Shown here: piece by piece, positions 24,020-32,141 of the stretch
Layout: each line of letters opens with the position of its first letter
Position numbering within the stretch: position 1 is the first letter of the stretch
Origin: DASQYE01 sp035940775
Lineage (GTDB): Bacteria; Acidobacteriota; Blastocatellia; Pyrinomonadales; Pyrinomonadaceae
NCBI GenBank assembly: GCA_035940775.1
Contig: DASZEN010000013.1
Location: 62,001-126,000 of the forward strand
Length of the DNA: 64,000 nt
Direction: 5' to 3'
The notes under the pieces: model-generated
What the model saw: the letters and a program-made list of their open reading frames with translations, nothing else
Told to the model about the DNA's origin: nothing
The model's database searches: none
Made by a program: the position numbers and the translations under genes

Positions 24020-24661
24020 ATGACGATTCGTCTGTCTCGGTTTATCCAACGCATCGTTTGCTGTCCGGTTCTGGCTGTTTCTTCTTTGATCCTGATGGCA
24101 GGCACGGTTTTGGCGCAGCAGCCGACGCCTGGAACTAATGTGCCGGACGTAAGGCTTGAGGAGCGCGAGCGGCAGAACCGCGAGATGCAGCTACGCAACG
24201 CAGGTGGTTTGGGAAGCGTCGTGACCGAGCTTAATCAGCAGCGTCTCAATGCATCTATCGATCAGTTGAAGCAGGACTTCAGGCGTATCCAGATCATTCG
24301 CAACGAGATGATAGACTATCTTTTAGCCGACAAGCCGCTGGACTATAAGCGCGTCGCCGAGCAGACCGCAGAGATAAACAAGCGCAGCCTGAGGCTGAAA
24401 GCATTTCTCATGCAACCGACTCCCGACGCGAAGGAGAAGGAACAGCAGAATCAGGTCGAGCTTAACAATGAGGGAATAAAGGGCGCGCTCGTCAAGCTCT
24501 GTAACCTGATCTTCAGCTTTACCGAAAATCCTATTCTTAAAAATCCCGGCACGGTGGATGTTGAGCAATCGGCCAAAGCCGGGCGCGATCTTCTAGGCAT
24601 CGTCGAGATCAGCAGCACCGTAAAGAAAAGCGCTGAGAAGCTCAAACAGTCGTCCAAATAA
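24020..24661 (+). CDS. Secreted helical hypothetical protein
   Basis: A 213-residue protein starting at ATG 24020 with AAGGAGG 6 bp upstream, a very strong ribosome site that fixes the start. It has a signal peptide ending around VLAQQ (residue 31), then a charged, helix-rich body: RLEERERQNREMQLRNAGGL, INKRSLRLKAFLMQP, GRDLLGIVEISSTVKKSAEK. It has no cysteines in the mature part and no known domain I can name. Two hairpins follow the stop. It lies 166 bp after the ROK kinase and may be transcribed separately. A periplasmic structural or chaperone-like role would be a guess. Confidence 0.72.
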   Translation: MTIRLSRFIQRIVCCPVLAVSSLILMAGTVLAQQPTPGTNVPDVRLEERERQNREMQLRNAGGLGSVVTELNQQRLNASIDQLKQDFRRIQIIRNEMIDYLLADKPLDYKRVAEQTAEINKRSLRLKAFLMQPTPDAKEKEQQNQVELNNEGIKGALVKLCNLIFSFTENPILKNPGTVDVEQSAKAGRDLLGIVEISSTVKKSAEKLKQSSK

Positions 24662-24664
24662 ATT

Positions 24665-24717
24665 TCGGCCTACTGGCCGACGGGTAAAAGGTATTTCCTT
24701 CGGGCCATCATCAACCC
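24665..24717. terminator. Two hairpins between convergent genes
   Basis: TCGGCC-TACT-GGCCGA (24665-24680) starts just after the plus-strand stop. CCTTCGGG (about 24698) pairs with CCCGAAGG (about 24715) a little further on. Read on the minus strand, the first stem is followed by AAATTTATTT, so it could end the long CRTAC1 operon as well as the plus-strand gene. The tails are imperfect U-tracts. Confidence 0.4.
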
Positions 24718-24797
24718 GAAGGCTTTCGGCAAAGGGCTTTGGCCCACCCGTACCTTTATACGCGGACGCCGATCGTCGCGTCCTCGCGTGCCGAGCG

Positions 24798-26504
24798 TCA
24801 CTTAACCGGCGATTTTACGCTTTTATCCAGGCCCTTCCCTTCTACTACTTTGATATATGTATTTAGAGGTAAATCAGTAAGCTTGTCCACTTTTCCGCTC
24901 GGCCAGCGAATCTCGACGCTATCGATCTTCGACGCGGGGCCGATGCCGAGCACCTCGCGCGGGTCATGCGACGCCAGGTAGCTTCCTCCGCCCGTCTTCA
25001 GCCGACTCCTTTTTACCCCGCCCGCTTGCCAGGAGATGATCGCCCCGACCGCTGCCGGATTGCTACGGTTTGCGACCAGATGCAGGCCGAGCCAGTTCTG
25101 ACGGTTGCCGCCGTCGTTGCGCAATAGCAGCGGGGCTTCGCCGTTATTCGAGACGAGCACATCCAGGTCGCCATCATTATCCATATCGCCGACCGCCATC
25201 CCGCGCCCCGAAAAATCCCTCCGGAAAACAGCGCCCGATTGCGCGCTCACGTCCCTGAAACCACGCCCCGTATTCTCGAACATGAGCATCGGCTCTCTGT
25301 ATTTGACGCGCGCCTGAGTCATTTCAACCATATCATTGGGGTGGCCGTTGACCAGGAAAAGGTCGGCGTCGCCGTCCGAGTCGTAATCGAAAAACTTCAA
25401 TCCCCAACCGCTCAACAACTGCGTGGCGGGCGCGATTTCCCCCGGCTCGTCCGTAAAAGTCAAGTCCTTCTGATTGTGATAGAGGCTGAAAAATTCCAGG
25501 TCTATATTTGCCACAAAGAGGTCTTGCCAGCCGTCGCCGTCATAGTCTACGGAATCCACTCCCATCCCCGAGCGGGGCTTTCCGGCTTCGCTGTAAGCGA
25601 CTCCCGCACCCAGTCCCTCCTCCTCGAATTTCCCGTCGCCTTTATTGACGAAGAGAAAATTGGGCATCGTATCGTTGGCGACAAAGAGATCCATCAGGCG
25701 GTCGTTATTCACGTCGGTCGCCACTGCGCCGAAAGACTTGCCCGGAGAATCCTCGATGCCGGATTCACGGCTCGCGTCCGTAAACGTGCCGTTGCCGTTA
25801 TTGTGATAGAGGTGGCTCGGTCTCGGTTTGAAAACACGCGGGATACAGTAAAAGGTACGGCTCATCGTCTTATCAACGCACAGTATATTCTGCGATTTGT
25901 CGTAATAGACGAAGCCGGAGACGAACAGATCTAGTAGTCCGTCATTATCATAGTCGAACCAGACGGCGCACGTTGACCAGCCCGGCGCGGCGACACCCGC
26001 CTTCTCCGTCGTATCCGCAAACGTCCCATTGCCGTTATTGCGGTAAAGGATATTACGCCCGTAGTTCGTCACGTAAATATCCTGCCAGCCATCATTGTCA
26101 TAATCGCCCGCAGTCACTCCCATCCCGAATCTTCCGCTCGCCACTCCGGCTTTGTCCGTGACATCCGTAAACGTCCCGTCGCGATTATTACGGTAGAGCG
26201 CATTCTTGAGAGGCGCGAGCGGCGTGTAAAAATCCGACCCCCCGCTATTGACCAGATAGATGTCCATCCACCCGTCGTTGTCATAATCGAAAAAAGCGCA
26301 GCCCGCGCCGACCGTCTCCGGCAGGTATCGCTCATTTGAATGGGCGTTGTTGTGAACCCAGGTAATGCCGCTCGCACGCGGCGACACCTCTTCAAAGGTG
26401 ACGCCCTTTTTTCCAGGCCCGCCCGTTCCTTGAGCGCGTGCGTTCAAAGCCACCTGGAAGATGAGTGCGACGGTTAATACTGAGAAGAGGAGCTTATCTT
26501 TCAC
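24798..26504 (-). CDS. CRTAC1 family secreted protein (FG-GAP/VCBS propeller with ASPIC/UnbV domain)
   Basis: A 568-residue exported protein (signal MKDKLLFSVLTVALIFQVAL, cleavage near ARAQ). The body is a seven-bladed FG-GAP-type propeller with repeated calcium-binding loops such as FFDYDNDGWMDIYLVN, AGDYDNDGWQDIYVTN and MGVDSVDYDGDGWQDLFVAN, alternating with NNRDGTFTDVT-type strands. The C-terminal 65 residues (VGAIISWQAGGVKRSRLKTG, YLASHDPREVLGIGPASKID, IRWPSGKVD) are the ASPIC/UnbV domain. These proteins likely bind surface ligands or partners, but biochemistry is scarce. It is the last gene of the TonB-TPR-CRTAC1-TPR-CRTAC1 series. Confidence 0.93.
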   Translation of the reverse strand: MKDKLLFSVLTVALIFQVALNARAQGTGGPGKKGVTFEEVSPRASGITWVHNNAHSNERYLPETVGAGCAFFDYDNDGWMDIYLVNSGGSDFYTPLAPLKNALYRNNRDGTFTDVTDKAGVASGRFGMGVTAGDYDNDGWQDIYVTNYGRNILYRNNGNGTFADTTEKAGVAAPGWSTCAVWFDYDNDGLLDLFVSGFVYYDKSQNILCVDKTMSRTFYCIPRVFKPRPSHLYHNNGNGTFTDASRESGIEDSPGKSFGAVATDVNNDRLMDLFVANDTMPNFLFVNKGDGKFEEEGLGAGVAYSEAGKPRSGMGVDSVDYDGDGWQDLFVANIDLEFFSLYHNQKDLTFTDEPGEIAPATQLLSGWGLKFFDYDSDGDADLFLVNGHPNDMVEMTQARVKYREPMLMFENTGRGFRDVSAQSGAVFRRDFSGRGMAVGDMDNDGDLDVLVSNNGEAPLLLRNDGGNRQNWLGLHLVANRSNPAAVGAIISWQAGGVKRSRLKTGGGSYLASHDPREVLGIGPASKIDSVEIRWPSGKVDKLTDLPLNTYIKVVEGKGLDKSVKSPVK

Positions 26505-26600
26505 AATAATTGGCGAGTAAAAATTTCGTCAGATGTTAATCAGGCTTTCCCGCAGGCTGGACGGGGGCTGCTGCCGCCGCCGCCGCAGTCAACGCAAACG

Positions 26601-27998
26601 TCAGCGTGGGCTTTGACCCGGAGGCGCAAGCAGCAGAGCGCCGTCCTCTTCCGTCTCCGCTTTGCCTTCGCTTTTCAGCCGTTCGACAATACGCATCTCT
26701 TCCTGCGCGCGCTGCTGTTGCTTCTGCCTTGCGTACAGCATGGCCAGATTATAGTGCGCTTTGGAATCATCCGGGCTCAATTTGACCCCGATCTCAAGCT
26801 CTGCCTGAGCGCGCCCGTAATTCTTCAGCTTCAAATAGAGGGAGCCGAGAGCGATATGAGCGTAAGCATACGAAGGTAGTAACTGAATGGCCTTTTCAAA
26901 AAGCTCTACGGCCCGCTCGTCTTCGTTCTGTTCCTGTGCGATCAGCCCCAGATAATAGAAGCCTTCAGGCGTCGCGCTCGTTTTCTGCACGCTCCGCTCA
27001 AGCTCCACGCGCGCCTCCTCGTATCTCTTCTGTTTGAGCAGGACATAGCCGAGGTTGAGTTGCCCCTGCGAATCATCCGGGCGAGCTTTAAGGAATTGCC
27101 GGAAAGCCCCTTCGGCCTCTTGCAGGTCGGGCTTCTTCGCCCTGAGCCACGCGATGCCCAAAACGAAGTAGTAAACGGGCTCGTCCGGCTTTAGCTCGAC
27201 CGCTCTTTTAACTGCCCGCATGGCGTCATCAATCAAATCCGAATTAAGAGCAGCGAGGGCGAATCTGTAAAGCTGATCGGGCGAATCCGCCAGCACATCT
27301 TTGGCCCGCCTGAGATAAAGGGCCGCGTTTTCAGCATCTCCTCTGGCCTGTCGCACCCTCGCCAGCCCGAGCAGTGCATCAGCATTGTTGCCCTGTTCAT
27401 TGATTGCCGCGAGATAGCTACCCTCTGCCTTTTCAAACTCGCCCTTCTTTGAATATGCATCGCCGAGCATGACCATCAACGGAGCGGTCAGCGCGTGCGT
27501 CGCCTTCACTTTTTCAATAAAGCTGATGCATTCGTCAAAGCGGCCCTGAGAAAGCAGAAGCCAGGCGAGCCTGTGGCTGGCATCCGTATTGTTCGGGTCA
27601 AGACGAAGCACCTCCTTTAATTCTAAAGCGGTTTTCTCCGGCGCTCCCCTGAGCAGATAAAGATAGGCCAGATTCATGTGCGCCCCGAGCAGTTGATTAT
27701 CAATGCGAATGGCGCGCGAAAAGAAGGCCTCTGCCTCATCGAGCCTTCCCTGCTTGGCGCGAATAGTGCCGAGTAGATTGAACGCTACGGGGTCGCTCGG
27801 CCTCACTTTCAAGACGGAATTTAATTGCTGCTCGGCCTCTTCGATCCTGTTACTGCTGATGAGCGCCGCCGCGCGCTCAAGCCGCTCGGTAAGGGCATCG
27901 ACCGCCACAACCTTCTCCTGCGCGAGCGTGCCCGGCGATGTAAGGAGAATGAAGAGGAGCGCAACGGCAGTCCGGGTGTAAATTGAGCCGCGTTTCAT
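26601..27998 (-). CDS. Secreted tetratricopeptide repeat protein
   Basis: A 465-residue protein with a signal peptide (MKRGSIYTRTAVALLFILLT, ending near TLAQ) and about eleven consecutive TPR units. Examples are LNSVLKVRPSDPVAFNLLGT, AEAFFSRAIRIDNQLLGAHM and YAHIALGSLYLKLKNYGRAQ. It sits 96 bp upstream of one CRTAC1 gene and 95 bp downstream of the other in a minus-strand operon. The alternation implies that each CRTAC1 propeller works with a TPR scaffold in the periplasm or at the outer membrane. The C-terminus is acidic then proline-rich (EEDGALLLAPPGQSPR). Confidence 0.9.
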   Translation of the reverse strand: MKRGSIYTRTAVALLFILLTSPGTLAQEKVVAVDALTERLERAAALISSNRIEEAEQQLNSVLKVRPSDPVAFNLLGTIRAKQGRLDEAEAFFSRAIRIDNQLLGAHMNLAYLYLLRGAPEKTALELKEVLRLDPNNTDASHRLAWLLLSQGRFDECISFIEKVKATHALTAPLMVMLGDAYSKKGEFEKAEGSYLAAINEQGNNADALLGLARVRQARGDAENAALYLRRAKDVLADSPDQLYRFALAALNSDLIDDAMRAVKRAVELKPDEPVYYFVLGIAWLRAKKPDLQEAEGAFRQFLKARPDDSQGQLNLGYVLLKQKRYEEARVELERSVQKTSATPEGFYYLGLIAQEQNEDERAVELFEKAIQLLPSYAYAHIALGSLYLKLKNYGRAQAELEIGVKLSPDDSKAHYNLAMLYARQKQQQRAQEEMRIVERLKSEGKAETEEDGALLLAPPGQSPR

Positions 27999-28093
27999 AG
28001 ACTCGGATAGAGAATCAGTTGAATGGATTTTTTGCGGTTTGAATCCACAAAGCGAAGAGCGAAATTTTAAATCCGCGAATCGGCCGAGCGAAA

Positions 28094-29812
28094 TCAGCGT
28101 CCCGCGCGGCTTTTGAAATCCTTCTGATCGATAAGACCCTGACCTTCCCTGATCGTCAAAATCTTATTGACGTTAGCGCCCGTTACCTTATCGACCACGC
28201 CGCTCGGCCAGCGAATCTCTATCAGGTCGATCTTCGTTCGTTTCTCAAGGCCGAAATGCAGCCTCAGGTCGCTCTGCGAGATGTAGCTTCCGCCGCTTCG
28301 CACCTCGTCTATCTGCGTCAAATCGCCGGAGACTATTTTAACCCGCGCCCCGATTCCGTTGCGATTGCTTTTGACGCCGACCGTTTTTATAAGCACCGAA
28401 TTATTGCTGTTGCCGCCGTCATTGCGCAGCAATTGTGCCGGGCCGTCTAGGTCTGCGATCACCAGATCAACATCGCCGTCGTTATCTATATCTCCGAAGG
28501 CGACGCCACGGCTCGCGCGCTTTTCCGAGAGCGGAGCGCCGAGTTGTTCGGCCACTTCCGTGAATGTTCCATCGCGATTATTTCTGTGCACCAGCTTGCG
28601 CTGGCGATAGTTTTCAAGCTGCGGGTAAACGTGGCCGTTGGCGACGAACAGATCCAACCAGCCGTCCGAGTCGTAGTCGAAGAACTTGGTTCCCCACCCG
28701 ACGTAAGGATAACTGATCGCCGCGACTTTGGCAGCATGCGAGATGTCTGCGAAGTTCATGCGGCCTTCCGCGTGATAGAGCGTGTTGTACTCATCTACGA
28801 AATTGGTCACGAAGATGTCGAGCCGTCCATCATGATCGTAATCTCCGACCGTGACGCCCATGCTTCCCTGCTCGCTGCCATTCTCGTTGACGGCAGTGCC
28901 GGAGGTAAACCCGATCTCTTTGAACGTCCCGTCGCCCTTGTTATGGTAGAAGAAATTCGGCGACGAGTCGTCGGCCACATAAATATCGGTGAAGCCGTCT
29001 TCGTCAAAGTCGCTGCAAATAACGCCCATTCCGAAGTAGCCGTCCGGGTCATCCACCCCCGCCTTTTTCGAGACCTCCGTGAAGGTTCCGTCGCCGTTGT
29101 TGTGATAAAGCGAATCGCCCGCGCCGGGCATCCCCCTGGGCCCACACTGGACTGGGATTCCCTTATACTGGCAGGTCTTGTCCTTACCGAACTCGGGCAG
29201 GCGCGTGACATCGAATACCACGTAATTAGCGACGAACAGATCAAGCCGTCCGTCGTTATCGTAATCCACGAAGGCAGCGCCAGTTGACCAGCGCGGGTCG
29301 CCCACAGCAGCTACCCCTGTGACATCCGTAAAAGTACCGTTGCCGTTATTTTTGAAGAGACGGTTCGGGCCGAGGCACGTCACATAGAGATCGTCGTAAC
29401 CGTCATTATTGTAGTCGCCGACGGCCGCCCCCATTCCCCAGCCGACATCGCCGATACCGGCCCTTTCAGTAACGTCCGTAAACGTGCCGTCGCCGTTGTT
29501 GTGATAGAGAGCGCTTCGGGTCTTCCCGCCGGATTTCAACAGGTCGACCGACAGAGAGTTGACGAAGTAGATGTCCTGGTAACCGTCCGCGTCATAATCG
29601 AAGAGCGCCAGACCGCCGCTCATGGACTCTACGAGATACTTCTTTTCAGGCGAGGCGACGTGTTTGAAAGTAATCCCGGCTTGAGCAGTAATATCCGTCA
29701 GGCGGACTTCGATGGGCGGGCGGCTCGTGACCTGAAATGGGATTAAAAGCAACAGGGCGATCAACGGCGCGATTGAATAAGCTACCCTTGCGGGCAAGAC
29801 TGATGACCTCAT
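28094..29812 (-). CDS. CRTAC1 family secreted protein (FG-GAP/VCBS propeller with ASPIC/UnbV domain)
   Basis: A 572-residue paralogue of the protein at 24798-26504. It has a signal or anchor (VAYSIAPLIALLLLIPFQV), propeller loops (LFDYDADGYQDIYFVNSLSV, AVGDYNNDGYDDLYVTCLGP, CSDFDEDGFTDIYVADDSSP, FFDYDSDGWLDLFVANGHVY) and a C-terminal ASPIC/UnbV region (RNGIGARVKIVSGDLTQIDE, IRWPSGVVDKVTGANVNKIL). It contains a lone pair of cysteines near residue 200 (CQYKGIPVQCGPRG). It begins 7 bp after the stop of the large TPR gene, so co-translation is likely. The function is surface binding or recognition by inference. Confidence 0.93.
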   Translation of the reverse strand: MRSSVLPARVAYSIAPLIALLLLIPFQVTSRPPIEVRLTDITAQAGITFKHVASPEKKYLVESMSGGLALFDYDADGYQDIYFVNSLSVDLLKSGGKTRSALYHNNGDGTFTDVTERAGIGDVGWGMGAAVGDYNNDGYDDLYVTCLGPNRLFKNNGNGTFTDVTGVAAVGDPRWSTGAAFVDYDNDGRLDLFVANYVVFDVTRLPEFGKDKTCQYKGIPVQCGPRGMPGAGDSLYHNNGDGTFTEVSKKAGVDDPDGYFGMGVICSDFDEDGFTDIYVADDSSPNFFYHNKGDGTFKEIGFTSGTAVNENGSEQGSMGVTVGDYDHDGRLDIFVTNFVDEYNTLYHAEGRMNFADISHAAKVAAISYPYVGWGTKFFDYDSDGWLDLFVANGHVYPQLENYRQRKLVHRNNRDGTFTEVAEQLGAPLSEKRASRGVAFGDIDNDGDVDLVIADLDGPAQLLRNDGGNSNNSVLIKTVGVKSNRNGIGARVKIVSGDLTQIDEVRSGGSYISQSDLRLHFGLEKRTKIDLIEIRWPSGVVDKVTGANVNKILTIREGQGLIDQKDFKSRAGR

Positions 29813-29819
29813 AAAAAGC

Positions 29820-32045
29820 TTATGGATTCGATGGATTCGTCTGATTTCGCTCTTTCTCTTTCAGAGATTTGGAAAGCTCCAACTGCGTCTCGCCGTCCGC
29901 CTTGCGCCCGGCGGCGAGGTAAGCACGCCCGAGTTGGTAATGAACATGAGGCTTATCGGGCGCAAGGCGGACGGCCCGTTCAAGGCTCTCGACGGCCTCT
30001 TTAATCTCACCCTTTTGCAATAGAGCCTTACCCAACTCATAGTGCGCGTCGGCGAAATCGGGCCGCAGCCTGATGATCTCCTGCATGAGCTTGAGCCCTC
30101 GGTCGGTCTCCTGCCCTGACAGCAAAACGAAGCCCAGACTAAACCGGGCCTGCACGTCTTGCGGATTCAAAGCCAGCTCGGCTTCAAACTCGCGCGCGGC
30201 ATCTTCGAGTTTCCCCAGCTTCACATAGATCAACCCTGAATAGTAGTGTGCCAGGCGTATACTTTTATCCAGCGCCAGGGCCGCCTTTAGCTCTTCGAGC
30301 GCTCTGGGCGTCTCGCCGACCGAATAATATGCCTGCCCCAGAAGAATATGTAGCTGCGGAGAATTGCCCCCCATCACCACCATCTGCTGAATCACACGGT
30401 CGGCAGCCTCTTTCTTTCCCTGCTTGGCCAGCGATAGCGACAGCATGTAATAGAGACCGACATCACCCGTATCGGCAGCCACCAGATCGGCCAATACCTG
30501 AGAGGCTTTTGGATAGTCTTCCGACATGAAATAGCTTTGCCCCAATAGCTTTTTGATCGTGATGTTGTTCGGATGCGCTTTCAACTCATCTTCCAACGCA
30601 GCAATGGCATCCCCGTATAACCCGGCCTTGAAAGCGGCCAGCCCCCGATTAAAGTTGATGTCGGCGAGCTGCGGATTCCATTTCGCGGCCAGACTAAACT
30701 GCTCGGCCGCCCCACGAAAGTCCTGTCCGTCGGCGCGCAGCAAACCGATACTGTTATGAGCGCTGGCAACTACTTTGGCGTAATAGGCAGCACCGGCCTT
30801 CAACTCCTCGCTCGTTTTCCGATCCGGCCCCGGGGATTCCGCGACCACACCCGCCGCTTTATCCAGCTCAAGGAATTTGGAATTTTGCTCCTGCATACTG
30901 GCCGAGCTGAGATATGTCGCGGTCTTTTCCTGATCTCTCTTGAAGCCCTTTGACTTCAGCTCCGATGCCGTTTGGAGTTCCTTCTCACCCTCGGCGGTTC
31001 GACCCAGTTTGATTAAAGACTGGCCGAGGCGATAGTGCGCGGTCGTTACCTGATTATCATTGTGGCCCAGAAAGGGATTGAGCGCGATTGATTTCCGCAG
31101 CACCTCGACTGCCTGTTCGTGCTTCTCTACAGACTGGTAAGCCTGGCCCAGGTGGAAGTAGGGGTCTGGATTGTCGGGTTGAAGCCGCGAAGCTTTTTGC
31201 AGGAAGTTGATGGAGAGGTTCCAATCCCTCTCGATGATGTAAACGATACCCAGATAATAGTTGGCGAAGAATTCTTCCGGGTTTGACTTCAACTCGATTT
31301 TGAACTCTTCGGCCGCCTCTTTGATCCGGCTCACTCCGTCTTTGAGCAGGTAGGTGAGGCCCAGATAATAATGGGCGCGCGGGAAATGAGGATCAAGCGC
31401 GATGGCCTTTTTAAATTCTTCGATTGATTCGGGCAGAAACTCCGTTTCTCTGTACGCTCGACCGAAGATGATGTGAAGCTGCGGGCGGTCTCCGAGTTGG
31501 GCCAGCATCCGGTCATATATCTTTTTGGCGGGCGCGAACTGTTGCCGCTTGAGGTAAGCTAATCCGAGCGTATAAGCAATATCATAATCGTCGGGCGCGA
31601 GTTTCCCGGCCGCTTCAAGCTCGCTGACCGCCATCGCAAAGTCCCCTAGCATGAAAGCGGTCTTGCCCATCATGTGGTGAGCGCCCGCGCTTTGAGGGTC
31701 GCGTGCCAGGGCTTTGCTCAAGGGTTCGAGAGCTTTCTTGTACTGCCCCCTGTCGAAATAAGCGATCGCTAAATCTACCAGCACCTCCTGATTATCGGGC
31801 CTGTAAAGGGCGGCCGATTCGAGCGCCGCGACGGCCTCCCCGTACGCCTTCTGCGCCGCGTAAATCTTCCCGAGTTTGCCGTACCCTTCGGCGAGGATGG
31901 CTTTGAATTCGGTCTCGGCGGCAGCCAGATCGCCCGCGCGCCTGTGCGCCTCCGCCGCTTCATAATGTTGCCTGAGTGAATCTTGAGGCGATTGGAAGAC
32001 TACGAGCAGAAATAAAAGCGGGAGAAAGGTGGAACGTAAATACAT
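29820..32045 (-). CDS. Large secreted tetratricopeptide repeat protein
   Basis: A 741-residue exported protein (signal MYLRSTFLPLLFLLVVFQSP) containing roughly 17 TPR units from residue 27 to 725. Examples are ALESAALYRPDNQEVLVDLA, SIEEFKKAIALDPHFPRAHY and YYLGIVYIIERDWNLSI. A less regular linker lies around residues 375-420. It follows the TonB receptor after a strong terminator and precedes a CRTAC1 gene by only 7 bp. The size and position suggest a periplasmic scaffold joining the receptor to the CRTAC1 proteins. No enzymatic domain is present. Confidence 0.92.
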   Translation of the reverse strand: MYLRSTFLPLLFLLVVFQSPQDSLRQHYEAAEAHRRAGDLAAAETEFKAILAEGYGKLGKIYAAQKAYGEAVAALESAALYRPDNQEVLVDLAIAYFDRGQYKKALEPLSKALARDPQSAGAHHMMGKTAFMLGDFAMAVSELEAAGKLAPDDYDIAYTLGLAYLKRQQFAPAKKIYDRMLAQLGDRPQLHIIFGRAYRETEFLPESIEEFKKAIALDPHFPRAHYYLGLTYLLKDGVSRIKEAAEEFKIELKSNPEEFFANYYLGIVYIIERDWNLSINFLQKASRLQPDNPDPYFHLGQAYQSVEKHEQAVEVLRKSIALNPFLGHNDNQVTTAHYRLGQSLIKLGRTAEGEKELQTASELKSKGFKRDQEKTATYLSSASMQEQNSKFLELDKAAGVVAESPGPDRKTSEELKAGAAYYAKVVASAHNSIGLLRADGQDFRGAAEQFSLAAKWNPQLADINFNRGLAAFKAGLYGDAIAALEDELKAHPNNITIKKLLGQSYFMSEDYPKASQVLADLVAADTGDVGLYYMLSLSLAKQGKKEAADRVIQQMVVMGGNSPQLHILLGQAYYSVGETPRALEELKAALALDKSIRLAHYYSGLIYVKLGKLEDAAREFEAELALNPQDVQARFSLGFVLLSGQETDRGLKLMQEIIRLRPDFADAHYELGKALLQKGEIKEAVESLERAVRLAPDKPHVHYQLGRAYLAAGRKADGETQLELSKSLKEKERNQTNPSNP

Positions 32046-32074
32046 GAGCGCCCTGGCTTCTTATACTCCTCGAC

Positions 32075-32118
32075 AAAAATCTAGACGGAGGGCCGAGTAC
32101 TGCGGAGCCCTCCGTCTA
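32075..32118 (-). terminator. Strong intrinsic terminator after the TonB receptor gene
   Basis: TAGACGGAGGGC (32082-32093) and GCCCTCCGTCTA (32107-32118) form a perfect 12-bp stem with a 13-nt loop. On the minus strand it is followed by GATTTTTG (complement of 32075-32079). It sits 24 bp beyond the receptor stop and 30 bp before the TPR start, so it should let the receptor be made in excess of the downstream TPR/CRTAC1 proteins. Confidence 0.85.
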
Positions 32119-32141
32119 TTCTTCAGCTAGGCTGAACTATA

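Noticed and set aside
28544..29287. 247-codon plus-strand frame inside a CRTAC1 gene
   Set aside because: It arises from the complement of repeated Asp/Asn/Gly codons in FG-GAP loops and has no independent support.
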